Below, in pieces: positions 21,479 through 29,756 of a stretch of 36,684 nt of DNA. This stretch comes from Actinomadura kijaniata NBRC 14229 (GTDB lineage: Bacteria; Actinomycetota; Actinomycetes; Streptosporangiales; Streptosporangiaceae), in NCBI RefSeq assembly GCF_001552175.1, contig NZ_BCQR01000128.1, forward strand, positions 1-36,684, in the 5' to 3' direction. Within the stretch, counting starts at the first letter, position 1, and every line of letters begins with the position of its first letter. The notes under the pieces were generated by a model, which had not been told where the DNA came from, ran no database searches, and was given only the letters and a program-made list of their open reading frames with translations. Position numbers and translations under genes: made by a program.

Positions 21479-22408
21479 CTAGTCGAAGCGGCCGTCGTCC
21501 AGGCTCCGCGACATGACCGGCAGGTCGGCGGAGCGGACCCCGAAGCCCCAGTTGAGGATCTTGGAGGCGTCGGTGAAGCGGCGGCTCTTGTAGCTGCCGC
21601 TGCCGCTGTTCAGGACGATCCCGACCAGCTCACGACCGCCCCGCTTGGCACCGAACATGAACGAGGCGCCCGCCATGTTGGTGAAGCCGGTCTTGACGCC
21701 GGTCATGCCCTTGTACTTGCCGAGCAGGGCGTTGGTGTTCGTCCAGTTGTAGATGTGCGTGGTGCTGGTCGGCGGCACCCGGTAGGACCTGGTGCCGACG
21801 ACGGAGCGGAACTCCTTGAGCTTCATCGCGGCGGCGGCGAGCCTGGTCTGGTCGTAGGCCGTCGAGTACATCGTGGCCCCCTTCCAGTCGATGCCGTCGA
21901 AGTTGGCGTACTTCGTGTTGGTCATCTTCAGGCCGCGGGCCGTCTTGTTCATCTTGGCGACGAAGCCCTTCCAGCCGGGCCCGTAGGCGTCGGCCAGCAC
22001 GTAGGCCGCGTCGCACCCCGACGGCAGCATCAGGGCGCGCAGCAGCTGCCGCACCGTGAGCCGGTCGCCGACCACGAGCCCGGCCGAGCTGCCGCCCGCG
22101 CCGTTGCCGCGCAGGTAGTCGACGTGCTTGCGCTGAACGGTGATCTTGCGGTCCAGGTTGCCGGACTTGATGACCACATAGGCCGTCATCACCTTGGTGA
22201 TGCTGCCGATGCGCCGCTTGGTGTGGGGCGACCGGCTCCACCGGACCTTCTTGGCGCCGACGTCGAGCAGCAGCGCCGACTTGGCGTAGACCCCCGACGG
22301 CCCCGCCTTGGCGGAGACGGCGGGCTCGGCGTGGGCGGTCGCCACCGGCACGGCGACCATGGGCGCGGCGAGCGCCACGGCCACCGCACAACGCGCGGAA
22401 GACCTCAC
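21479..22408 (-). CDS. D-alanyl-D-alanine carboxypeptidase (peptidase S11, low-molecular-weight PBP)
   Basis: 309 residues. A signal peptide (residues 1 to about 28, hydrophobic core then ATAHA) sends it across the membrane. It should trim the terminal D-Ala of peptidoglycan stem peptides. Active-site motifs are S69-I-T-K72, S130-G-C132 in place of the textbook SGN, and K239-T-G241. The SGC form is one I associate with actinomycete members of the family. No C-terminal amphipathic anchor is visible, so it may be secreted. The GTG start at 22408 has GAGGTGG just upstream. It stands alone, divergent from the Uma2 gene, with its own terminator. It is probably a housekeeping gene beyond the cluster edge. 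Confidence 0.93.
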   Translation of the reverse strand: MRSSARCAVAVALAAPMVAVPVATAHAEPAVSAKAGPSGVYAKSALLLDVGAKKVRWSRSPHTKRRIGSITKVMTAYVVIKSGNLDRKITVQRKHVDYLRGNGAGGSSAGLVVGDRLTVRQLLRALMLPSGCDAAYVLADAYGPGWKGFVAKMNKTARGLKMTNTKYANFDGIDWKGATMYSTAYDQTRLAAAAMKLKEFRSVVGTRSYRVPPTSTTHIYNWTNTNALLGKYKGMTGVKTGFTNMAGASFMFGAKRGGRELVGIVLNSGSGSYKSRRFTDASKILNWGFGVRSADLPVMSRSLDDGRFD

Positions 22409-22604
22409 AAACCACCTCGTTCACTAGGGAAGGGGAACGAGCGGAGAGTCTCAGCTTCTTGATCGCCAAGCAACTCGAATCCCCCGAATGTGATCGAAAA
22501 GAACGAAGGGTTCAAGTTCGTCGCGCTGGTGCCGGTGGGCTGTCACCGGTGAGTGGGTACGAGGTGCATAGCTGCGCGGGCAAAGCTCGGCCCAGTGGTG
22601 CGAA

Positions 22605-22647
22605 GCTTGGTGTATACCAAGCCTGGAATTACGGCCATGGCTACACT
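22605..22647 (+). promoter_or_regulatory. Promoter region of the Uma2 gene with a 7-bp-arm palindrome
   Basis: A perfect palindrome (arms GCTTGGT at 22605-22611 and ACCAAGC at 22616-22622) is followed by a -10-like TACACT (22642-22647) seven bases before the ATG at 22655. The palindrome centre is about -41 from the predicted start, an activator-like position. Confidence 0.45.
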
Positions 22648-22654
22648 TCGGAGC

Positions 22655-23266
22655 ATGCTTCTAGCGGAAAGTGACGGCATGGGTGACTCGTCGGTGCCAG
22701 ACTGGCTCCTGCCCCCGCCGGGCGGGTTCACCGCTGATGACTTTCTGCGGATGCGCGGACTTCCCCGGCACACGGAGTTGATCGACGGGAGTCTCGTCTT
22801 CGTGAGTCCGCAGGAGAAATGGCACGGCAGAGTGATCAATCTGCTGCTCGCCGAACTGGACCGGCAGGCGCCGGACGGGCTCCGGGCGGACCGGGAGATG
22901 GCGGTCAGGCTGGCCAGGCGGCAGATGCCGGAACCGGACGTCCTGATCGTGACCGCCGAGGCGTACGACCGCGAGGACCCGTCCACCCACTACTTCGCCG
23001 ACGACCTCGTGCTCGCCGTCGAGGTCGTCTCGCCGGACTCCGAGGACCGGGACCGCGACACCAAACCGCGAAAGTACGCCGCCGCCGGCATTCCTCACTA
23101 CTGGCGGGTGGAGAAGGTCAACGGCCAGACGGTCGTGTACGTCTACGAACGCGACCCCGCCACCGGTGGCTACGGCGTCGCGGGCATCCATCGCGACCGG
23201 TTGAAGGTGGCCGTGCCGTTCGACATCGGCATTGATCTCTCTGTCGCCGGGCGGCGGGTGCGTTAG
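22655..23266 (+). CDS. Uma2 family (DUF820) putative PD-(D/E)XK nuclease
   Basis: 203 residues from the start chosen. Family landmarks are PDWLLPPPGGFTADDFLRM, HTELIDGSLVFVSPQ, the catalytic-type EPDVLIV and the VEVVSPDSEDRDRDTKPRKYAAAGIPHYW block. The latter two supply the D, E and K of a restriction-endonuclease fold. The biological role of Uma2 proteins is unknown; they are very abundant in some actinomycetes and cyanobacteria. Start choice is uncertain: 22655 fits a leaderless transcript, while 22637 and 22679 are in-frame alternatives. The gene converges on the membrane-protein gene, their stop codons overlapping by four bases. Confidence 0.85.
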   Translation: MLLAESDGMGDSSVPDWLLPPPGGFTADDFLRMRGLPRHTELIDGSLVFVSPQEKWHGRVINLLLAELDRQAPDGLRADREMAVRLARRQMPEPDVLIVTAEAYDREDPSTHYFADDLVLAVEVVSPDSEDRDRDTKPRKYAAAGIPHYWRVEKVNGQTVVYVYERDPATGGYGVAGIHRDRLKVAVPFDIGIDLSVAGRRVR

Positions 23267-23883
23267 GCGGTGAGGAGGGTGGTGGTCCCGGCTCCGATCA
23301 GGGCCGCGGCCCACAGGCGGTCCATGTTCAGCCAGGCCCGGCGGAGGATCGTCAGGCCGACCACCTCGTAGACCAGGACGGCTATCGTCCCCGCCGTCGC
23401 GAACATCGCCAGGGTGTGGACGCCCGTCACGAACAGCCCCGCGGACAGGCCCGCCGTCAGGCCGTGGTCGTGGCCGGGCGGCGCGGGGGCGCCGGTCAGG
23501 ACCGGCAGCAGCATCAGGCCCGCGCCGTGGGCCGAGGACATCAGGAACGACCAGGCCGCCAGCTGCCACAGCGAGATTTTCATGCCGACCCAGCGGAAGT
23601 GGCGGCGCGACAGCAGGCGCCACAGGCCGAACGCCACCAGCGCCGCGCCGCCGCCGACCGCGATGGCGCGCGTCGTCACGACCGAGCGGGTCAGGCCGAC
23701 CAGGATCGCCACCGCGCCCACCGACGCCGCGTGGCCCGCCGCGATGGCGGGCAGCGACTGCAGCACGCGCGAGCGGTCGCGTTCCTGGAGGCCCCGGGCC
23801 ACCGCGAACAGCCAGCCCATGCCCGGGTTCAGACCGTGGAACGCGCCCAGGGCCACCAGCGCGGCAAGGGAGCCGGCCGTCAC
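23263..23883 (-). CDS. Six-helix membrane protein coupled to methanethiol oxidase, possible metal transporter
   Basis: 206 residues with about six hydrophobic segments (roughly 1-28, 44-66, 73-90, 104-130, 143-172 and 187-206). Four histidines fall in or beside helices: His16 (FHGLNPGMGW), His51 (AGHAAS), His119 (SSAHGAG) and His156 (GVHTLAM). A HDH cluster sits in the loop at about 138-140. This pattern suggests movement of a metal ion. The GTG start overlaps the stop of the SBP56/methanethiol oxidase gene as GTGA, so it is made with that enzyme. Since methanethiol oxidases are reported to use copper, metal supply is a reasonable guess, but I do not recognise the family with certainty. Confidence 0.8.
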   Translation of the reverse strand: MTAGSLAALVALGAFHGLNPGMGWLFAVARGLQERDRSRVLQSLPAIAAGHAASVGAVAILVGLTRSVVTTRAIAVGGGAALVAFGLWRLLSRRHFRWVGMKISLWQLAAWSFLMSSAHGAGLMLLPVLTGAPAPPGHDHGLTAGLSAGLFVTGVHTLAMFATAGTIAVLVYEVVGLTILRRAWLNMDRLWAAALIGAGTTTLLTA

Positions 23884-25280
23884 GGGTAGCAGTAGGAGTC
23901 GGAGGAGGCGTCGCCGCCCTGCAGGCGGGTCTGGTGCGGGCGCAGGCCGCGCCAGTCGTCGTCGTGGGGGAAGAAGCGCTCGTCGAAGGTGAGACCGTCG
24001 GGGGTCGCGTCGAGCTTGGCCATCCACGCGCCCACGCCGTCGGGGTAGAACTGGTCGTCCCACGAGCCGTAGAGGCTGTTGGTGACGTAGACGCGCCTGC
24101 CGTCGCGGCTGACCTCCACCATCTGCGGGCCGCCGGACAGGGGCAGGTCGGGGCGGGCCGGGTGGGGGGTGCGGTTCACGATGCCGCCGATGCGGACCGA
24201 ACCCGCCTCCACCGGGTGGAACGGGTCGGACACGTCGTAGCGCCTGAGCTCGCCGGTGCCCCAGCAGGAGACGTACAGCCACCGGTCGTCCACCGACAGG
24301 TCGATGTCGGTGACCAGCGGCGGGACCGCGCCGAACGGCCGGATCACCGGCGGCAGCGCGGCGGCGTCGGCCGGTTCGGCGGGGATCGTGATGACCTTCT
24401 TCGCCGCCCAGCGGCCGCCGTCGCGGTGCCACACCCAGACCGAGGCCGACAGGTCCTCCACGCTCACGACGACGCCGACGAAGCCGTACTGCTTCGTCGG
24501 GTCGTGCGCCGGGCGCAGCTCCAGGACCATCTGGTGCTCGTCGCCCAGGTCCACGCTCTGGATGTGGCGGCGTTTGCGCAGGTCCCAAAAGTGCAGGGAG
24601 TGGCCGTACCGGCGGTTCAGCAGCAGTTCGGCGTCCACGCCGTCCTCGACCATCGACGGGGTGCCCCACTCGGAGGTGACCAGCACGTCGTGCGCGATGT
24701 GCCACCAGGCGTCGTAGGCCAGGCGCTGCGGGCCCCGGTCCACCTCCCAGCGGCCCAGCACCTCGAACGAGGTGTGGTCCAGCAGCGCGATCCCGCCCGG
24801 GCCGTCCTCGCCGTTGGCGCCGCCGAGCGCGGTGACGTACAGCCCCTCCGGCCCGCAGTGCACGGTGTGCGGGCGCGAGTACCCCGCGCGCTCGGCCAGC
24901 TCGCCGGCCTCCAGCACCTTCACGATCTGGGGACTGGTCGGCTGCTCCTTGGTGTCGATGACGTAGATCCGCGAGGAGCGGAGGCCCGGCACGATCAGGT
25001 AGCGGCGTTCCACGTGCGGGTGCGGCGCGTACGGGCACAGCGCGCTGCTGCACGCGTTCCACCCGAAGTGGTGCAGCTCGTCACCGGTGTGGGGCAGGTC
25101 CGTCCAGCCCACGACCGACCCGTAGGACCCCGACGCCGGATCCACGTCCAGGACCGCGATGGCGTCGGGCCTCGCCGCCGAACGGTCGAACGCCGCCACG
25201 TAGGCGAGCTTCTCCGGCGGCGCGTTCACCGCGTCCCGGGGTGAGGCGTAGAACGTGGGATCGGGCTTCCACAGCGCCAT
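23880..25280 (-). CDS. Selenium-binding protein SBP56 / methanethiol oxidase
   Basis: 466 residues, the usual length. Family signatures run the full length: HHFGWNACSS (His70, His71, Cys77, the last matching the selenium-binding Cys of the human protein), RPHTVHC, SEWGTPSMVEDG, LVTDIDLSVDDRWLYVSCWGTGE, GGPQMVEVSRDGRRVYVTNSLYGSWDDQFYP, and the C-terminal RPHQTRLQGGDASSDSYCYP. The human and bacterial homologues oxidise methanethiol to formaldehyde, hydrogen sulfide and hydrogen peroxide. No signal peptide is visible, so it should be cytoplasmic. The ATG has GAGGAG five bases upstream and lies 18 bases after the sulfite-oxidase-type gene stop. Confidence 0.95.
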   Translation of the reverse strand: MALWKPDPTFYASPRDAVNAPPEKLAYVAAFDRSAARPDAIAVLDVDPASGSYGSVVGWTDLPHTGDELHHFGWNACSSALCPYAPHPHVERRYLIVPGLRSSRIYVIDTKEQPTSPQIVKVLEAGELAERAGYSRPHTVHCGPEGLYVTALGGANGEDGPGGIALLDHTSFEVLGRWEVDRGPQRLAYDAWWHIAHDVLVTSEWGTPSMVEDGVDAELLLNRRYGHSLHFWDLRKRRHIQSVDLGDEHQMVLELRPAHDPTKQYGFVGVVVSVEDLSASVWVWHRDGGRWAAKKVITIPAEPADAAALPPVIRPFGAVPPLVTDIDLSVDDRWLYVSCWGTGELRRYDVSDPFHPVEAGSVRIGGIVNRTPHPARPDLPLSGGPQMVEVSRDGRRVYVTNSLYGSWDDQFYPDGVGAWMAKLDATPDGLTFDERFFPHDDDWRGLRPHQTRLQGGDASSDSYCYP

Positions 25281-25298
25281 GGAGGCTCCTCGCGGGGA

Positions 25299-26552
25299 TC
25301 ATCGGACGGTGACCGGGTGGCGGACGACCGCGCCGAACAGGTAGCCGAACGTGTTGTAGGGGGCGGTGGCGGGCTGGGTCGCGCCGGTCTCGTCGGTGGC
25401 GCGGGCCAGCAGCTCGTAGCGGCCGGGGGCGTGCGGCCGCCACGGCAGCTCCCAGCGCACCCAGCCGCGCGCCGGGCGGGGACCGTGGAGGCGGGCGCGG
25501 TGCCAGGTCGCGCCGCCGTCCGCGCTGACCGCCACCGAGCGGACGCGGCCGTTGCCGGACCAGGAACGCCCGGTCAGCAGGTGGGTGCGCCCCGCCGCCA
25601 GGACCGCGTCGAACGGCAGCTCGAACGCGCTCTTGATGTTCATCCGCGTCAGCGGCGCGCCGCCCTCGGGCGGGTGGTCCGGGCCGAACATCCGGTAGAA
25701 GCGGGTGTTCCAGGGCGAGTACAGCGGCCTCGTGGACACCTGGATGTCGCCGAGCCACTTGATGGACGCGATCCCCACCCACGACGGCACCACCAGGCGG
25801 ACCGGGTAGCCGTGGTCGGGCGGCAGGGGAGCGCCGTTCATCTCGTAGGCCAGCAGCACGTCCTTGAGCGCCTTGGCCACCGGCAGGGGACGCCGGACGC
25901 GGCCGAGGTTCTCGCCCTTGTCCACGTAGTCGGCGTCGAGTCCGCGCGGCAGCAGGTCAACGGCCTCGCGGAGCAGTCCGGCACGTTCCAGGACGGTCGC
26001 CAGCCGCACGCCCCGCCAGCGCGCGACGCCGACCGCGCCGAGGCCCCACGGCGTGCCCGACACCTGCTGCCCCTGCTGGGAGGCGTAGAGGCTGCGGGCG
26101 TTGCCGGTGCACTCGATGAACGCCGTCAGCGTCTCGGCGCGCATCCCGAGCAGGTCCTCGTAGGTGAACTCGACGGGGCGTTCCTCGGTGGGGGAGCGGT
26201 GCAGGCCGTCGCCCCACAGCTTCAGCCGCCAGGTGCGCGCGTCGACGCGCGGGGTGGCGACGTGGTTGCGGACGAAGAACCGGTCGGCGGGGGTGAGGTG
26301 TCCCCGTCCGCGCATCGCCTCCCATCGCATCTCGGCGTTGGTGCCGTGCGGGACGAACAGTTCGGGCGGCAGCGGCTTGACGATCCCGGTCGCGGGGGCG
26401 GCGGGCGCGGGTCCGGGAGCGGCGAGCGCGCGGTCGGGGGCGGCGAGCACCGCGCCCGCCGCCCCCGCCGACAGCCGCAGCAGTCCGCGCCGGGTGAGCC
26501 GACCGGCGCGGACGCGTTCGTAGACGGACTCGTCGGTGAGATCAGCGTCCAT
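25299..26552 (-). CDS. Tat-exported sulfite-oxidase-family molybdopterin oxidoreductase
   Basis: 417 residues. A twin-arginine signal (T20-R-R-G-L-L-R-L, hydrophobic stretch, cleavage after about residue 44) exports the folded enzyme. The molybdenum ligand is Cys148 in AFIECTGNARS. Other landmarks are FFVRNHVATPRVD, YPVRLVVPSWVGIASIKWLGDI and the C-terminal Ig-like dimer domain (GRSWSGNGRVRSVAVSADGGATW). It should oxidise sulfite (or a related S-compound) outside the cytoplasmic membrane. There is no haem domain, so it is not the vertebrate-type fusion and needs an external electron acceptor. The operon with methanethiol oxidase suggests handling of sulfide-derived sulfite. ATG 26552 fits the family better than the longer in-frame start. 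Confidence 0.93.
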   Translation of the reverse strand: MDADLTDESVYERVRAGRLTRRGLLRLSAGAAGAVLAAPDRALAAPGPAPAAPATGIVKPLPPELFVPHGTNAEMRWEAMRGRGHLTPADRFFVRNHVATPRVDARTWRLKLWGDGLHRSPTEERPVEFTYEDLLGMRAETLTAFIECTGNARSLYASQQGQQVSGTPWGLGAVGVARWRGVRLATVLERAGLLREAVDLLPRGLDADYVDKGENLGRVRRPLPVAKALKDVLLAYEMNGAPLPPDHGYPVRLVVPSWVGIASIKWLGDIQVSTRPLYSPWNTRFYRMFGPDHPPEGGAPLTRMNIKSAFELPFDAVLAAGRTHLLTGRSWSGNGRVRSVAVSADGGATWHRARLHGPRPARGWVRWELPWRPHAPGRYELLARATDETGATQPATAPYNTFGYLFGAVVRHPVTVR

Positions 26553-26623
26553 GCCCCCGATGCTGCTGGTCATCGACCAGGAAGTCAACTTTCCCTACTT
26601 AATTAACATGTTTTATGGGCGGG

Positions 26624-26629
26624 TAGCCT
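26624..26629 (+). promoter_or_regulatory. -10 element of a leaderless MoxR operon promoter
   Basis: TAGCCT ends seven bases before the GTG at 26637, so transcription should begin at the start codon. It lies in a short AT-rich divergent region (26590-26615). Confidence 0.5.
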
Positions 26630-26636
26630 GTGTGGC

Positions 26637-27527
26637 GTGGCGCACACTCCGACGCTCCCGGAATCCCCGGCGGAACTGGCGGCCCTCCTCGACCGGCACG
26701 CCTACCTCTGCGGCGACGGCCTGGCCACCGCGTGCTTCCTGGCGCTGCGCATGGGGCGGCCGCTGTTCCTGGAGGGGGAGGCGGGCGTCGGCAAGACCGA
26801 GCTGGCCAAGACCCTCGCGGCGGTGCTGGGCGCGCCGCTGATCCGGCTCCAGTGCTACGAGGGCCTGGACGCCTCCCAGGCCCTCTACGACTGGGACTTC
26901 CCGCGCCAGCTGCTGCACCTGCGCGCCGCCGAGGCCGCCGGGATCGACGACGTCCGGCGGCTGGAGGGCGAGCTGTACGACCGGCGGTTCCTGCTGGCCC
27001 GGCCGCTGCTGCGCGCCCTGGAGACCGCCCCCAGCGTGCTGCTGGTGGACGAGATCGACCGCGCCGACGACGAGTTCGAGGCGTTCCTGCTGGAGGTGCT
27101 GAGCGACTTCACGATCTCCGTGCCCGAGATCGGCACCGTCCGCGCCGAACGCCCCCCGGTCGTCGTGGTCACCTCCAACCGCACCCGCGAGGTCCACGAC
27201 GCCCTCAAGCGCCGCTGCCTGTACCACTGGCTGGAGCACCCGACGTTCGACCGCGAGGTCGCCATCATCCGCCGCCGCCTGCCCGCCGCCACCGACCGCC
27301 TCGCCGGGCAGGTCGCCCGCGCCGCGCAGCGGCTGCGCACCGCCGACCTGCTGAAGCCGCCCGGCGTCGCCGAGACCCTCGACTGGACCGAGGCCCTGGT
27401 CACCCTCGGCGTCCGCGAACTCGACCCCGACACCGCCGCCGTCACGCTCGGCACGGTCCTGAAGTACCGCGAGGACCAGGACCGGGTCACCGCCCGCGGC
27501 CTGGACGCCCTCCTCAACGGCGGATGA
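26637..27527 (+). CDS. MoxR-family AAA+ ATPase (CoxD-like)
   Basis: 296 residues. Walker A is GEAGVGKT (47-54), Walker B LLVDE (135-139), and VVVTSNRTREVHDALKRRCLYHW carries sensor 1 and the arginine finger region. MoxR ATPases work with VWA-domain partners to insert or mature metal cofactors. CoxD does this for the copper-sulfur-molybdenum site of aerobic CO dehydrogenase. The VWA partner follows with an ATGA overlap. No typical ribosome site precedes the GTG; the -10 element seven bases upstream suggests leaderless translation. Confidence 0.93.
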   Translation: MAHTPTLPESPAELAALLDRHAYLCGDGLATACFLALRMGRPLFLEGEAGVGKTELAKTLAAVLGAPLIRLQCYEGLDASQALYDWDFPRQLLHLRAAEAAGIDDVRRLEGELYDRRFLLARPLLRALETAPSVLLVDEIDRADDEFEAFLLEVLSDFTISVPEIGTVRAERPPVVVVTSNRTREVHDALKRRCLYHWLEHPTFDREVAIIRRRLPAATDRLAGQVARAAQRLRTADLLKPPGVAETLDWTEALVTLGVRELDPDTAAVTLGTVLKYREDQDRVTARGLDALLNGG

Positions 27528-28627
27528 GCGCCCGCGACGTCGTCGGGACGGTGGTGGGGTTCGCGCGGACCCTGCGGGCGGCGGGCGGGACCGCCGACCC
27601 CGAGCGCGTCCAGGCGATGCTCGCCGCCCTGGACCACCTCGACGTGCTCGACCCCGCCGACGTGTACTGGGCGGGACGGCTGACGCTGTGCGCCGACCCC
27701 GACGACATCGCCCGCTACAACCGCTGCTTCGCCGCCTACTTCTCCGGCGAGACCCCGCGCCCCGGCCGCCGGCCGCCCGCCGTGACCCGGTACGCGGCCG
27801 TCCCGCGTCCCCGCGCCGACGGCGACGCCGAGCCCGCCGAGGACCTGCGCCCGGCCACCGCCAGCCCCACCGAGGTGCTGCGCACCCGCGACGTCGCCCG
27901 CCTCACCCCCGCCGAACGCGCCGAGGTCGACCGCCTCATCGCGCTGCTGGACGCCGCCGTCGAGCGCCGCCGCTCCCGCCGCTTCGCCCCCGCCCACCGG
28001 GGACGCCTCGACCCGGCCCGCACCGTCCGCGAGACCCTGCGGCGCGGCGGCGAGACCGCCCGGCTGCGGCACCGCGCCCACCGCACCCGTCCCCGCCGCG
28101 TCGTGCTGCTGATCGACGTCAGCGGCTCGATGGCGCCCTACGCCGACGCGCTGCTGCGGTTCGCGCACGCCGCCGCGCGGTCGGGCGGGCGCGCGGTGGA
28201 GACGTTCAGCGTCGGCACCCGCCTGACCCGCCTCACCCGCGAGCTGCGGCACCGCGACCCCGACACCGCCCTGGCGGCGGCGTCGGCGGCGATCCCCGAC
28301 TGGAGCGGCGGCACCCGCCTGGGCGAGGAGCTCAAGGAGTTCCTGGACCGGTTCGGGCAGCGCGGCCTGGCCCGCGGCGCGATCGTCGTCATCGCCTCCG
28401 ACGGCTGGGAACGCGGCGACCCCTCCCTGCTCGGCGAGCAGATGGCCCGCCTGCGCCGCCTGGCCCACCGCACCGTGTGGGCCAACCCGCACAAGGCCCG
28501 GCCCGGGTACGAACCCCTCGCCGCGGGCATGGCCGCCGCCCTGCCCCACATCGACGACTTCACCTCCGGGCACAGCCTGGCCGCCCTGGAGGAGCTGGCC
28601 CGCATCATCGGAGGCGCGCATGCGTGA
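27524..28627 (+). CDS. VWA-domain protein, CoxE-like
   Basis: 367 residues. An N-terminal helical region and an Arg-rich middle (about 150-190) precede a von Willebrand A domain with the metal-ion-dependent adhesion motif DVSGSM (about 199-204). Further MIDAS parts are SGGTRLG (threonine) and VVIASDGWERGD (aspartate). CoxE-type proteins pair with MoxR/CoxD ATPases to mature molybdenum hydroxylases. It starts within the MoxR stop codon (ATGA) and ends eight bases inside the next gene, so the three are translationally coupled. The substrate enzyme is not in this window. Confidence 0.92.
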   Translation: MSARDVVGTVVGFARTLRAAGGTADPERVQAMLAALDHLDVLDPADVYWAGRLTLCADPDDIARYNRCFAAYFSGETPRPGRRPPAVTRYAAVPRPRADGDAEPAEDLRPATASPTEVLRTRDVARLTPAERAEVDRLIALLDAAVERRRSRRFAPAHRGRLDPARTVRETLRRGGETARLRHRAHRTRPRRVVLLIDVSGSMAPYADALLRFAHAAARSGGRAVETFSVGTRLTRLTRELRHRDPDTALAAASAAIPDWSGGTRLGEELKEFLDRFGQRGLARGAIVVIASDGWERGDPSLLGEQMARLRRLAHRTVWANPHKARPGYEPLAAGMAAALPHIDDFTSGHSLAALEELARIIGGAHA

Positions 28628-29738
28628 CGTGCTCGACGACATCACTGCCTGGTACCGGGAGGGGCGCACGTTCGGCCTGGCCACCGTCGTGGGCACCTTC
28701 CGCAGCGCGCCGCGCCCGCCCGGCGCGGCGATGGCGGTGTCGCCCGACGGCGAGGCAGCCGGGAGCGTGTCGGGCGGCTGCGTGGAGGGCGCGGTCTACG
28801 AGCTGGCCCAGCAGGTCATGGCGACCGGCGTGCCGGTCGTGCGGCGCTACGGGGTCAGCGACGACGACGCGTTCGCGGTCGGCCTGACCTGCGGCGGCGT
28901 CCTGGACGTGCTGGTCGAGCCGGTCGGTCCCGCGACGTTCCCCGAGTTCCCCGAGGTCGCCGCCGCGATCCGGGAACGGCGGCCGGTCGCGACCGCCACC
29001 GTCGTCGCCGGGCCCGGCCGGGTCGGCGCGCGCCGCGTCGTCTGGCCCGACCGCGCCGCCGGCTCCCTGGCCCCCGGCGAGCCGCACGCCGCCCGCCTCG
29101 ACGCCGCCGTGGACGACGACGCGCGCGGCATGCTCGCCCAGGGCCTCACCGGGCCGCGCCACTACGGGCCCGAGGGGGAGCGCCGCCGCGACGAGCTGAC
29201 GGTGTTCGTCCACTCGTTCGCGCCGCCGCCCCGCCTGCTGGTGTTCGGCGCGATCGACTTCGCCGCCGCCGTGGCCCGCGTCGGCAAGTTCCTCGGCTAC
29301 CACGTCACCGTGTGCGACGCGCGCCCGGTGTTCGCGACGCCCAAGCGCTTCCCCGACGCCGACGAGGTCGTGGTGAAGTGGCCGCACAAGTACCTGGCCG
29401 ACACCGAGATCGACGAGCGCACCGCGATCTGCGTGCTCACCCACGACCCGAAGTTCGACGTCCCGGTCCTGGAGATCGCCCTGCGCACGCCCGCCGGGTA
29501 CGTCGGCGCGATGGGCTCGCGCCGCACCCACGACGACCGGACGCGCCGCCTGCGCGAGGCGGGCCTGACCGACGCCGAGCTGTCCCGGCTGCGCTCCCCG
29601 ATCGGCCTGGACCTCGGCGCGCGGACCCCCGAGGAGACCGCCGTGTCGATCGCCGCCGAACTCGTCCAGCTCCGCTGGGGCGGCTCGGGCCGCCCCCTCA
29701 CCGACACCACCGGCCGCATCCACGGCGAACACCCCTGA
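28620..29738 (+). CDS. XdhC/CoxI family molybdenum-hydroxylase maturation protein
   Basis: 372 residues, two domains. The N-terminal XdhC_CoxI region has SAPRPPGAAMAV and VSGGCVEGAVYELA (Cys54) and LTCGGVLDVLVEP. The C-terminal Rossmann domain has LLVFGAIDFAAAVARVGKFLGYHVTVCDAR, ICVLTHDPKFDVPVLEIAL, GYVGAMGSRRTHDDR and PIGLDLGARTPEETAVSIAAE. XdhC binds molybdenum cofactor, aids its sulfuration and delivers it to xanthine-dehydrogenase-type enzymes. The ATG overlaps the CoxE-like gene by eight bases. It is followed by the MocA-like gene, again a maturation function. Confidence 0.93.
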   Translation: MRDVLDDITAWYREGRTFGLATVVGTFRSAPRPPGAAMAVSPDGEAAGSVSGGCVEGAVYELAQQVMATGVPVVRRYGVSDDDAFAVGLTCGGVLDVLVEPVGPATFPEFPEVAAAIRERRPVATATVVAGPGRVGARRVVWPDRAAGSLAPGEPHAARLDAAVDDDARGMLAQGLTGPRHYGPEGERRRDELTVFVHSFAPPPRLLVFGAIDFAAAVARVGKFLGYHVTVCDARPVFATPKRFPDADEVVVKWPHKYLADTEIDERTAICVLTHDPKFDVPVLEIALRTPAGYVGAMGSRRTHDDRTRRLREAGLTDAELSRLRSPIGLDLGARTPEETAVSIAAELVQLRWGGSGRPLTDTTGRIHGEHP

Positions 29739-29744
29739 CCGGGC

Positions 29745-29750
29745 TACCCT
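29745..29750 (+). promoter_or_regulatory. -10 element of a leaderless promoter for the MocA-like gene
   Basis: TACCCT lies six bases before the ATG at 29757, and no ribosome-binding site is seen. The site sits in the 18-base gap after the XdhC-like gene, so it would add an internal promoter. Confidence 0.4.
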
Positions 29751-29756
29751 CGACGG

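Noticed and set aside
22406..22408. SGC instead of SGN in the carboxypeptidase as loss of function
   Set aside because: SITK and KTG are intact, and I associate the SGC variant with actinomycete members of this family.
22531..22548. CCGGTG/CACCGG inverted repeat as a terminator or operator
   Set aside because: Six-bp GC-rich repeats are frequent by chance in this DNA, and its position fits neither gene clearly.
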